DNA of 14,772 nucleotides. Origin: Flavobacterium psychrophilum. Its GTDB lineage: Bacteria; Bacteroidota; Bacteroidia; Flavobacteriales; Flavobacteriaceae. Each line of letters opens with the position of its first letter. The stretch's first letter is position 1. The position numbers were made by a program, and so were the translations under genes. The notes below the pieces were generated by a model that was not told where the DNA came from, did no database searches, and saw only the letters and a program-made list of their open reading frames with translations. Shown here piece after piece: positions 1-6,385 of this stretch. The DNA is taken from the NCBI GenBank assembly GCA_945897545.1, contig CAMDGJ010000047.1, forward strand, positions 1 through 14,772. Reading direction: 5' to 3'.

Positions 1-138
1 ATTGGCGCTTATTTTGAAAAAATAAATGAAAATATGGTGTTGAAAATTGCTCTAAACAAAAAACGAAGGGCCTGGTTTGATGGACTTTGGAACTATTCAA
101 AAGCTTATGATTTTAAATTCGATATTTCTAACGCCTAA
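1..138 (+). CDS. C-terminal end of an unrecognised protein (partial)
   Basis: Frame 1 is open from the first base to a TAA at 136-138, giving the last 45 residues of a protein that begins outside the window. The tail is basic and aromatic, with KKRRAW and LWNYSKAYDF segments, and has no membrane segment. I do not recognise the family. It reads in the same direction as purK, but a 147-base gap with a good promoter separates them, so it is probably a separate transcription unit. An 8-bp inverted repeat (TTTGGGTT at 139-146, AACCCAAA at 172-179) follows the stop. It has a 25-base loop and no T-run, so it is at best a weak terminator. Confidence 0.6.
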   Translation: MGAYFEKINENMVLKIALNKKRRAWFDGLWNYSKAYDFKFDISNA

Positions 139-209
139 TTTGGGTTTAATCAAAATTTCAAGATGGCACACAACCCAAAAAAGATATTTACAAATCCATT
201 AACTATAAA

Positions 210-239
210 TTGACATTTGGTTATTATCAATTATCTTTG
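210..239 (+). promoter_or_regulatory. Bacteroidota-type promoter for the purK operon
   Basis: TATCTTTG at 232-239 matches the Bacteroidota -7 consensus TAnnTTTG. A TTG at 210-212 lies 19 bases upstream, at the expected -33 position. Transcription would start near 245, about 40 bases before the purK ATG at 286. This rules out the upstream TTG at 217 as the real start codon. Confidence 0.7.
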
Positions 240-285
240 CATACTCGAAGCAATAAGCCAAATAGACGAAGTAAACAACAACACA

Positions 286-1479
286 ATGAATTATTTTTCA
301 TCCCATTTTAAATTAGGCATACTCGGAGGCGGGCAATTAGGCAAAATGCTATTGTTTGAAACACTAAAATTTGATATACAAACCTATGTTCTTGATCCAA
401 GCGATGAAGCGCCTTGCAAAATCGCCTGCAATAAATTCTTTCAAGGAGATTTAATGGATTTTGAAACCGTTTATAATTTTGGGAAACAAGTCGACGTTTT
501 GACTATCGAAATAGAATTGGTCAACCTTGAAGCCTTGGAGAAACTGGAAAAAGAAGGCAAAAAAGTCTATCCTTCGCCAAAAACCTTGAAGCTTATTCAG
601 AACAAAGGGGTTCAAAAGACATTTTATAGTAACAACCATATCCCAACCGCTCCTTCGAAAACATTTAAGGATTTAAAAAAATTAGTTGTTGCTATTGTCG
701 ATTCAAAATTAGAAATGCCTTTTGTTTGGAAATGTACCGAGTTTGGTTATGACGGAAATGGTGTGAAAATTATTCGAACCATTCAGGATGTAGAAAATTT
801 GCCAAACGTAGAATGTATTGCCGAAGAAATGGTCGAATTCAAAAACGAATTAGCCGTTATCGTTTGCCGAAGCCCTTCTGGTGAAATCAAAACCTATCCA
901 GTTGTCGAAATGGAATTTCATTTTGAAGCAAACCAGGTGGAATATGTGATTTGCCCCGCTAGAATTGATGATAAAGTGGCCGCAAGAGCGCGAGCAATTG
1001 CACTCGATGTCTCCGAAAAATTTAATCACGTTGGACTTTTGGCAGTCGAAATGTTCCAAACTTTTGATGATGAAATCTTGGTAAACGAGGTAGCTCCTCG
1101 CCCACACAATTCAGGTCATTATAGCATTGAAGCCAGTTATACATCCCAATTTGAAAATCATTTGCGTGCCATTCTCGATTTACCTTTAGGAAATACTGAT
1201 AGTAAAGTTGCAGGAATTATGGTAAACTTAGTAGGTGCCGACGGTTTTTCGGGAGATGTGATTTATGAAAACATCGAAACTATTTTAGGTTGGAATGGTG
1301 TTACACCTCACATTTACGGAAAAAAACAAACCCGTCCTTTTAGAAAAATGGGTCACGTTACGATAGTGAATGAAGACATTGTTGAAGCAAGGAGAATTGC
1401 CGAGGATGTTAAAGATACGATAAGAGTGATAAGCCACCCAACCCCCGGAGGGGGAGTTCAAAGTTCTATCAAAAAATAA
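286..1479 (+). CDS. purK: N5-carboxyaminoimidazole ribonucleotide synthase
   Basis: PurK uses ATP and bicarbonate to carboxylate AIR to N5-CAIR in cytosolic de novo purine synthesis; PurE then acts on the product. The 397-residue protein has the N-terminal GILGGGQLG loop (residues 11-19). It also has the ATP-grasp glycine-rich segment GYDGNG (154-159) and the NEVAPRPHNSGH metal/ATP-site block starting near residue 267. I chose the ATG at 286 because the protein then begins just before the conserved loop and the promoter lies immediately upstream. An open-frame TTG at 217 would add 23 atypical residues from inside the promoter. The last 15 residues (383-397, starting SHPTPGGGV) come from a repeat arm at 1431-1458 and are not normal PurK sequence. 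Without them the length is about 382, typical of the family. purE follows after 66 bases. Confidence 0.95.
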   Translation: MNYFSSHFKLGILGGGQLGKMLLFETLKFDIQTYVLDPSDEAPCKIACNKFFQGDLMDFETVYNFGKQVDVLTIEIELVNLEALEKLEKEGKKVYPSPKTLKLIQNKGVQKTFYSNNHIPTAPSKTFKDLKKLVVAIVDSKLEMPFVWKCTEFGYDGNGVKIIRTIQDVENLPNVECIAEEMVEFKNELAVIVCRSPSGEIKTYPVVEMEFHFEANQVEYVICPARIDDKVAARARAIALDVSEKFNHVGLLAVEMFQTFDDEILVNEVAPRPHNSGHYSIEASYTSQFENHLRAILDLPLGNTDSKVAGIMVNLVGADGFSGDVIYENIETILGWNGVTPHIYGKKQTRPFRKMGHVTIVNEDIVEARRIAEDVKDTIRVISHPTPGGGVQSSIKK

Positions 1480-1545
1480 AAACCGTTAACTAAAACCCTA
1501 CTTACCCCTAGTAGGAATTCCCCCTTCGGGGGTTAGGGGGCTTAT
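1429..1545. repeat. Paired inverted 28-bp GC-rich repeats, module 1 (purK/purE junction)
   Basis: Arm 1 (1431-1458) starts AAGCC, then has C-rich runs and a G5 run. Arm 2 (1516-1543) is its inverted copy, beginning AATTCCCCC and ending GGGGGCTT. The arms match at 24 of 28 positions when one is reverse-complemented, and two more flanking bases also pair. The spacer is 57 bases (1459-1515). It contains the purK stop and a second 6-bp hairpin (CCTACT 1497-1502, AGTAGG 1510-1515). Arm 2 can also fold alone as CCCCC-TTC-GGGGG (1520-1532). The module ends 2 bases before the purE ATG. The same architecture recurs at 11461-11574. No transposase or obvious target-site duplication is seen. Confidence 0.85.
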
Positions 1546-2028
1546 ATGAAAGTAGCCGTAATAATGGGAAGCATATCCGATATGCCAGTAATGCAAGAAG
1601 CGATTGACATCCTAAATGGATTTGATATAGAAATCGAAGTCGATATTGTATCGGCACACAGAACACCCGAAAAACTATTTGATTTCAGCAAAAACGCTCA
1701 CACTCGTGGCATTTCGGTAATTATTGCTGGTGCTGGTGGTGCCGCACATCTACCTGGAATGGTCGCTTCGATGTCACCACTTCCTATAATTGGAGTGCCA
1801 ATAAAATCAAGTAATTCTATTGATGGTTGGGATTCTGTCTTGTCTATTCTACAAATGCCCGGTGGCGTTCCTGTAGCAACCGTTGCTTTAAACGGAGCAA
1901 AAAATGCAGGAATTCTTGCCGCACAAATCATTGGAACTTCTGATAAATGTGTCTTGGATAAAATTATTCTTTACAAAGAAGGATTGAAAGATACTGTAAA
2001 TAAATCATCCGAAAATCTAAAAAAATAA
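1546..2028 (+). CDS. purE: N5-carboxyaminoimidazole ribonucleotide mutase
   Basis: Class I PurE moves the carboxyl group of N5-CAIR to carbon 4, giving CAIR, directly after PurK. The 160-residue length is typical. Visible motifs are the phosphate-binding MGSISD (residues 7-12), the SAHRTP segment (36-41) with the catalytic histidine at 38, the GAGGAAHLPGMVAS loop and the substrate-site run LQMPGGVPVATVA. The second serine-containing position of the usual GSxSD loop is intact. The ATG lies 2 bases after the repeat module, so the ribosome would initiate next to a strong G/C hairpin and no Shine-Dalgarno sequence is present. It is probably cotranscribed with purK and the M3 peptidase gene. Confidence 0.95.
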   Translation: MKVAVIMGSISDMPVMQEAIDILNGFDIEIEVDIVSAHRTPEKLFDFSKNAHTRGISVIIAGAGGAAHLPGMVASMSPLPIIGVPIKSSNSIDGWDSVLSILQMPGGVPVATVALNGAKNAGILAAQIIGTSDKCVLDKIILYKEGLKDTVNKSSENLKK

Positions 2029-2039
2029 CTAAATTGTAC

Positions 2040-2059
2040 GGACAGGTCGCGACCTGTCC
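2040..2059. repeat. Perfect 20-bp palindrome in the peptidase leader
   Basis: GGACAGGTCG followed by its exact reverse complement CGACCTGTCC forms a perfect 20-bp palindrome centred between 2049 and 2050. As RNA it would give an 8-bp stem with a CGCG loop. It is far more GC-rich than its surroundings, lies 11 bases after the purE stop and 15 bases before the next ATG, and has no T-run. It could be a dispersed palindromic repeat, a processing hairpin or an operator; the sequence does not decide between them. Confidence 0.8.
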
Positions 2060-2074
2060 CTGCCGCTGAACAAA

Positions 2075-4120
2075 ATGAAAATACTTACCAAACATTTCAA
2101 CACTAAATACGATACAGCGCCTTTTTCGCAAATAAAACTAGACGATTACCAACCTGCTTTTATTGAAAATATTGCTGCTGCAAAAGCCGAAATTGATGCC
2201 ATCATCAACAATCCTGAAGCTCCAACTTTCGAAAATACGATCGAAGCGATGGAATATTCTGGAAATGCTTTGGACCGATTATCCTCAATTTTCTTTAATC
2301 TGAATTCGGCTGAAACTTGCGAGGAAATGCAAAAAATAGCGCAAGAAGTGTCACCTTTATTGACTGGATTCAGCAATGATATTACGTTAAACGAAGATTT
2401 ATTCAAAAGAATAAAAGACGTTTACGAACAAAAAAACAGTTTGAAATTATCACCGGAACAAGCCACTTTATTGGACAAAAAATTCAAAAGTTTCTCCAGA
2501 AACGGCGCTTTACTATCAGAGGATAAAAAATTAAAACTTCGCGAAATCGACACGGAGTTAGCCAAACTAAAACTAACTTATGGTGAAAATGTATTGGCAG
2601 AAACTAACAACTACCAATTGCACATTACCAACGAAGGTGATTTAAAAGGACTTCCCGAAGGAACTATAGAAGCCGCAAAATCATTAGCAAAAAACAAAGA
2701 GTTAGAGGGTTGGATTTTTACATTGGATTTCCCAAGCTATATCCCGTTTGTGACCTATGCCGACAATCGCGAATTAAGAAAGGAAATGGCTATTGCTGCG
2801 GGTAAAAAAGCATTTCAAAACAACGAATTCGACAATCAGGAAATCACGTTGAAGATTGCAAAATTGCGTTTTGAAAGAGCTAATTTATTAGGTTACGCAA
2901 CCCATTCTCATTTTGTTTTAGAAGAAAGAATGGCGCAAAATCCTGATAAAGTAAAATCATTTTTGAATGATTTATTAGGAAAAGCCAAACCTGCAGCTCA
3001 AAAAGAATTTGCCGAATTAACGGCTTTCGCCAAGGAACTCGATGGAATTGATCATTTGGAAAAATGGGATGGCGCTTATTATTCGGAAAAATTGAAACAA
3101 AAACTATTCAATTTGGACGATGAAAAACTGAAACCTTATTTCCAGTTAGAGAACGTTTTGAATGGAGCTTTTACTATTGCTAGAAAATTATTCGGATTGA
3201 GTTTTACCGAAATTTTCGATATAGATAAATATCACGAAGAAGTAACCACTTATGAAGTTAAGGACGAATTTGGCGAACCAGTGGCTATTTTCTACGCCGA
3301 TTTCTTTCCAAGAAAAGGCAAACGAAATGGAGCTTGGATGACTTCTTTCAAATCACAGTACATTAAAGACAACAAGAACGAAAGACCACACATTTCGAAC
3401 GTTTGTAATTTTACACCGCCCATTGTCTCTTCCGAGAATTCGGAAGCCAAACCAGCGTTATTAACTTTCAATGAAGTAACTACCCTATTTCATGAATTTG
3501 GCCACGGATTACACGGTATGTTGGCTAATACTACCTACCCTAGTTTGTCAGGAACATCGGTTTATTGGGATTTTGTTGAATTGCCAAGTCAGGTAATGGA
3601 AAACTGGTGTTATGAGCCGGAGCCATTGGCTTTGTTTGCTAAACATTATGAAACAGGCAAAATTATTCCGCAAGAATATGTCGAAAAAATCAAGGAAAGT
3701 GCCAGTTTTCAAGAAGGAATGGCGACTTTGCGTCAATTGAGTTTTGGATTACTGGATATGGCTTTCCACAGTAATAATCCAATGGAAATCACCAATATAA
3801 AAGCCTTTGAAAAAACAGCCTTTGAAGGCACCACTTTATATCCTGATGTAGCTGAAAATTGTATGTCGGTTTCGTTTTCTCATATTTTTGCTGGCGGATA
3901 TTCATCTGGATATTATAGTTACAAATGGGCAGAAGTTCTCGATGCAGATGCTTTTGCTTATTTCCAAGAAAAAGGAATTTTCAATAAAGAAGTAGCTACC
4001 AAATTTAAAGATAATGTACTTTCAAAAGGCGGCACCGAATTGCCAATGGAATTGTACAAACGATTTAGAGGACAAGAACCGAAAGCGGATGCTTTGTTGA
4101 AACGTGCTGGGTTGATTTAA
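2075..4120 (+). CDS. dcp: M3 family zinc metallopeptidase (peptidyl-dipeptidase Dcp type)
   Basis: Dcp and oligopeptidase A degrade short peptides in the cell; Dcp removes C-terminal dipeptides. The 681-residue protein has no signal peptide, so a cytosolic location is likely. The zinc site is plain: HEFGH at residues 473-477 (ligands H473 and H477, catalytic E474) and the downstream third ligand E502 in the FVELPSQ segment. The C-terminal SGYYSYKWAEVLDADAF block carries conserved substrate-binding tyrosines. Length and the N-terminal helical region resemble Dcp more than other M3 subfamilies, but OpdA is close and cannot be excluded. It follows purE by 46 bases, with a 20-bp palindrome between them, and probably shares the purKE transcript. 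There is no obvious functional link to purine synthesis. Confidence 0.9.
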   Translation: MKILTKHFNTKYDTAPFSQIKLDDYQPAFIENIAAAKAEIDAIINNPEAPTFENTIEAMEYSGNALDRLSSIFFNLNSAETCEEMQKIAQEVSPLLTGFSNDITLNEDLFKRIKDVYEQKNSLKLSPEQATLLDKKFKSFSRNGALLSEDKKLKLREIDTELAKLKLTYGENVLAETNNYQLHITNEGDLKGLPEGTIEAAKSLAKNKELEGWIFTLDFPSYIPFVTYADNRELRKEMAIAAGKKAFQNNEFDNQEITLKIAKLRFERANLLGYATHSHFVLEERMAQNPDKVKSFLNDLLGKAKPAAQKEFAELTAFAKELDGIDHLEKWDGAYYSEKLKQKLFNLDDEKLKPYFQLENVLNGAFTIARKLFGLSFTEIFDIDKYHEEVTTYEVKDEFGEPVAIFYADFFPRKGKRNGAWMTSFKSQYIKDNKNERPHISNVCNFTPPIVSSENSEAKPALLTFNEVTTLFHEFGHGLHGMLANTTYPSLSGTSVYWDFVELPSQVMENWCYEPEPLALFAKHYETGKIIPQEYVEKIKESASFQEGMATLRQLSFGLLDMAFHSNNPMEITNIKAFEKTAFEGTTLYPDVAENCMSVSFSHIFAGGYSSGYYSYKWAEVLDADAFAYFQEKGIFNKEVATKFKDNVLSKGGTELPMELYKRFRGQEPKADALLKRAGLI

Positions 4121-4125
4121 GATTT

Positions 4126-4193
4126 AAAAAAAATCAAACCATTGAGGTAATTAAGAAAAATTAAGCGTTTAACCTTAATTTACTTAATGGTTT
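4126..4193 (-). terminator. Long hairpin terminator between convergent genes
   Basis: AAACCATT...AATTAAG (4136-4155) pairs with CTTAATTT...AATGGTTT (4174-4193): a 20-bp imperfect stem with an 18-base loop. Read on the minus strand, the stem is followed after a few bases by eight Ts (plus-strand As 4126-4133), which suits termination of the AAA/DUF4143 gene. On the plus strand it is followed by TTT and then As, so it is less convincing for the peptidase gene. Confidence 0.6.
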
Positions 4194-4200
4194 AAAAAAA

Positions 4201-5316
4201 CTACTTCAAAAACTCCCTAAAATTATCTTTATTCACCGCCAAAAAAATTGGGTTATAAGATTCAATAAACGATTTTGGTAGTTTGGCTTTTTTAGTACTA
4301 GCCCATTTGAATTCAAATGCACTTACTGTATTGGCATTGGTTTCTATATAATCAATTTCTTGTTGGGCTGTAGTTCTCCAAAAATAAGGTTTTGCATTGC
4401 TTTGCGAATAGGATAACTGTTTCATCCTTTCGGCAATAATAAAATTTTCCCACAAAACACCTTTATCTTGTCGAAGTGCTAAATTATTGAAGTTTCCAAT
4501 TACCATATTTCGAACACCATTGTCATAAAAATATATTTTTTTGTTGGCTTTTATTTCGTTTCTGATGTTTTTAGCAAAACTATTTAATCTAAAAATCACA
4601 AAACTTTTTTCTAATAAATCGATGTAATTATTTACTGTATTTTTATCAACACCAACTAATTGCGCAATTTCGTTGTAACTCACTTCACTTCCTACTTGTA
4701 GTGCCAACGCTATAAGAATTTTTTCTAAAACATTAGATTTTCTAATTCCTGCCAAAGCCAAAATATCTTTATATAAATAACTAGAAACTAAATTTTTAAG
4801 AATTTCATATTCATTCCCAAAATTGTTAATCACATCAGGATACATTCCGTAAAGCAACCGCAATTCGAGTTGCTGTTGAGCTTTCATAAAACCTACATTA
4901 TTCTCGAATTCGTTCCAAGAAACTGGATACATTTGAAATTCAAATTTCCTACCTGTCAATGGTTCTTGAGTTGAATTATTAATATCAAATGCCGATGAAC
5001 CTGAAACAAATACTTGAACTTCTTTAATTTGATCAACTATAATCTTCAACTTCAAACCAATATTTGGAATCCGTTGCACTTCATCAATAAAAACATATTT
5101 ATATTTTCCGATGATACTTTTTAAATTTTCGGTATTGGCATTAGACAATGTTTCTACCACAGTATTATCATCACCATCCAAAAACAAATACTCCATTTTA
5201 TTTAAAATAGTATTTATCAAGGTTGTTTTTCCAACCTGTCGTGGACCAATAAGCACAATGACTTTGCCTTTGTGTAGTTTTGCAATTAAATTTGATGCCA
5301 AATCTCTAATTATCAT
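4201..5316 (-). CDS. AAA ATPase with DUF4143 domain
   Basis: This 371-residue protein has the two-part build of the AAA_14/DUF4143 family. The N-terminal P-loop ATPase has Walker A GPRQVGKT (residues 24-31) and Walker B YVFIDEVQR (D78, E79), followed by a VFVSGSSAFDI sensor-like strand. Near residues 215-245 is a winged-helix-like stretch (SYNEIAQLVGVDKNTVNNYIDLL). The C-terminal part has EIDYIE followed by AFEFKW, resembling a degenerate PD-(D/E)XK nuclease core. The cellular role of this family is poorly defined, and links to mobile or defence functions are speculative. The length suggests it is intact. It has its own promoter with two tandem dyads, and the winged helix makes self-regulation plausible. 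Confidence 0.88.
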   Translation of the reverse strand: MIIRDLASNLIAKLHKGKVIVLIGPRQVGKTTLINTILNKMEYLFLDGDDNTVVETLSNANTENLKSIIGKYKYVFIDEVQRIPNIGLKLKIIVDQIKEVQVFVSGSSAFDINNSTQEPLTGRKFEFQMYPVSWNEFENNVGFMKAQQQLELRLLYGMYPDVINNFGNEYEILKNLVSSYLYKDILALAGIRKSNVLEKILIALALQVGSEVSYNEIAQLVGVDKNTVNNYIDLLEKSFVIFRLNSFAKNIRNEIKANKKIYFYDNGVRNMVIGNFNNLALRQDKGVLWENFIIAERMKQLSYSQSNAKPYFWRTTAQQEIDYIETNANTVSAFEFKWASTKKAKLPKSFIESYNPIFLAVNKDNFREFLK

Positions 5317-5331
5317 CGCTATAATTTTTTA

Positions 5332-5362
5332 CAAAGATATAAAAATATTGTCTGTTCACCAA
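5332..5362 (-). promoter_or_regulatory. Promoter of the AAA/DUF4143 gene
   Basis: On the minus strand TATCTTTG (5339 down to 5332) matches TAnnTTTG, with TTG (5362-5360) 20 bases upstream as the -33 element. The start site would be close to 5325, giving a short leader before the ATG at 5316. The -33 bases lie inside the first of two tandem 33-bp dyad repeats, so a bound protein there would be expected to block or modulate this promoter. Confidence 0.65.
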
Positions 5363-5418
5363 TTTTATATATAATATGGTGGTTATATTCACCAATATTA
5401 AATATTATTTGGTGAATA
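5353..5418. repeat. Two tandem 33-bp dyad repeats (operator-like)
   Basis: Positions 5353-5385 and 5386-5418 match at 26 of 33 bases. Each unit is itself an inverted repeat: TTCACCAA, 13 bases of A/T, then TTGGTGAA (perfect in unit 2 at 5388-5395 and 5409-5416; the right half of unit 1 is degraded to ATGGTGGT at 5376-5383). The perfect arms in unit 2 extend to 10 bp (5386-5395, 5409-5418). The 33-base period is close to three helical turns, so both dyads face the same side of the DNA. Confidence 0.8.
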
Positions 5419-5439
5419 AACTCACTGATAACAGAATAT

Positions 5440-6210
5440 CTAAAAAAATAAAAGCGTCAACCACCAAAAAATCGGCACGCTTTCCACCCAAAAAGAGGTG
5501 TAATATCTGCTTCTTTCCAATGTAGTAAAATTGATAAACAAGACCGTAATAATTCCGATTGGGATTACCAAATAATCGGCTTTATGTTTTAAAAATTCTA
5601 ATACTATAAAAGGAATTAGCAGTAAAATACCAAAAACTTTTGCTTTATTAATTCCAAATAGTTGTGGTAAAGTATTCAAGGTTTTTGAATCTGTTTTACT
5701 ATCTATAATTTCAAAAGGAATGAGTAAACTTATTATAATTAAAAACCGTTGCATCAAATTGACATAATAATCAATAGGCAACCATTTAACGTTTTGATAA
5801 GGAATATAAACTGTTACATAGGTCACAACAAAACTTACCAAAAACAATTTCAACCAACCTAATTTTCGCAAAAAAGGATACATCAAAACAAATAATCCGG
5901 CAATTAGAATATGATTTTGAACTTTAGTATTCAATAATAAAAGGAAATAAAAAAAGCCGATTATTGCCAATACACTAACTCCTAAAATGCCATAAACCTT
6001 TTTGGAATAAAAATTATTTTTAGTGAAAACTTCAAAATATTTTAAGAAATTATAGCCAACAATCGTCCCAAAAAAAACACACCCTGGATACAATGAATGT
6101 TTAACCAAATCGTTAGAAAACACGGTTACGTACACTAAACATAAAACTGCCAGACCAACGTGGATTGAGGATTGTATGTAAAAATCTAAAAGACGTTTTA
6201 AAATCTGCAT
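5440..6210 (-). CDS. Polytopic membrane protein, UbiA-like, lacking the first Asp motif
   Basis: This 256-residue protein is strongly hydrophobic with about seven or eight likely membrane segments. Near residues 165-185 the sequence EIIDSKTDSKTLNTLPQLFG resembles the second aspartate-rich motif of UbiA-superfamily prenyltransferases (DxxxD, then TLPxxxG). The first motif, usually NDxxDxxxD, would fall near YNFLKYFEVF (about residues 53-62) and has lost its aspartates. Since both motifs normally bind Mg2+ and prenyl diphosphate, catalysis as a standard UbiA enzyme is doubtful. It could be a divergent enzyme or a membrane protein that keeps only the fold. It lies upstream of the AAA/DUF4143 gene on the same strand, but that gene has its own promoter, and it is divergent from gcvP. 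Confidence 0.65.
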   Translation of the reverse strand: MQILKRLLDFYIQSSIHVGLAVLCLVYVTVFSNDLVKHSLYPGCVFFGTIVGYNFLKYFEVFTKNNFYSKKVYGILGVSVLAIIGFFYFLLLLNTKVQNHILIAGLFVLMYPFLRKLGWLKLFLVSFVVTYVTVYIPYQNVKWLPIDYYVNLMQRFLIIISLLIPFEIIDSKTDSKTLNTLPQLFGINKAKVFGILLLIPFIVLEFLKHKADYLVIPIGIITVLFINFTTLERSRYYTSFWVESVPIFWWLTLLFF

Positions 6211-6214
6211 TCAA

Positions 6215-6222
6215 CAAAAATA
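6215..6222 (-). promoter_or_regulatory. Possible -7 box for the UbiA-like gene
   Basis: The minus strand reads TATTTTTG from 6222 to 6215, matching TAnnTTTG. It lies only 4 bases before the ATG at 6210, so transcription from it would give a leaderless or nearly leaderless message. No clear -33 TTTG is present. Confidence 0.3.
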
Positions 6223-6307
6223 ATAAAACTGTTAATAAGAACTGATTTTAGTTGAAAAATTCTCAAAATTCGACCTGCATTTAACCTAAATTTAAGAGTT
6301 TAATAAT

Positions 6308-6315
6308 TATTTTTG
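6308..6315 (+). promoter_or_regulatory. Probable -7 box for gcvP
   Basis: TATTTTTG at 6308-6315 matches TAnnTTTG. Transcription would start near 6320, leaving a leader of about 65 bases before the ATG at 6386. That is too short for a glycine riboswitch, and none is visible. The -33 region is weak. Confidence 0.5.
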
Positions 6316-6385
6316 TGCTTTTAAATCAACAGTGATTTTCATCGTCACAAGCACAACTAAAACACTCTCTAGAGCATACTATTTA

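Noticed and set aside
139..179. 8-bp inverted repeat after the first partial gene as a terminator
   Set aside because: The 25-base loop and absence of a T-run make it weak.
217..285. N-terminal extension of PurK from a TTG at 217
   Set aside because: The region contains the -7 promoter box at 232-239, and the extra 23 residues do not look like PurK.
1429..1545. Intrinsic terminator at the purK-purE junction
   Set aside because: The GC-rich hairpins are not followed by a T-run, and the match at 11461-11574 shows they belong to a repeat module.
6332..6385. N-terminal extension of GcvP from a GTG at 6332
   Set aside because: The ATG at 6386 gives the usual MKTDAF start and family length; the extension lies in the leader.
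6316..6385. Glycine riboswitch upstream of gcvP
   Set aside because: The leader is about 65 bases, too short, and no paired glycine aptamer pattern is visible.
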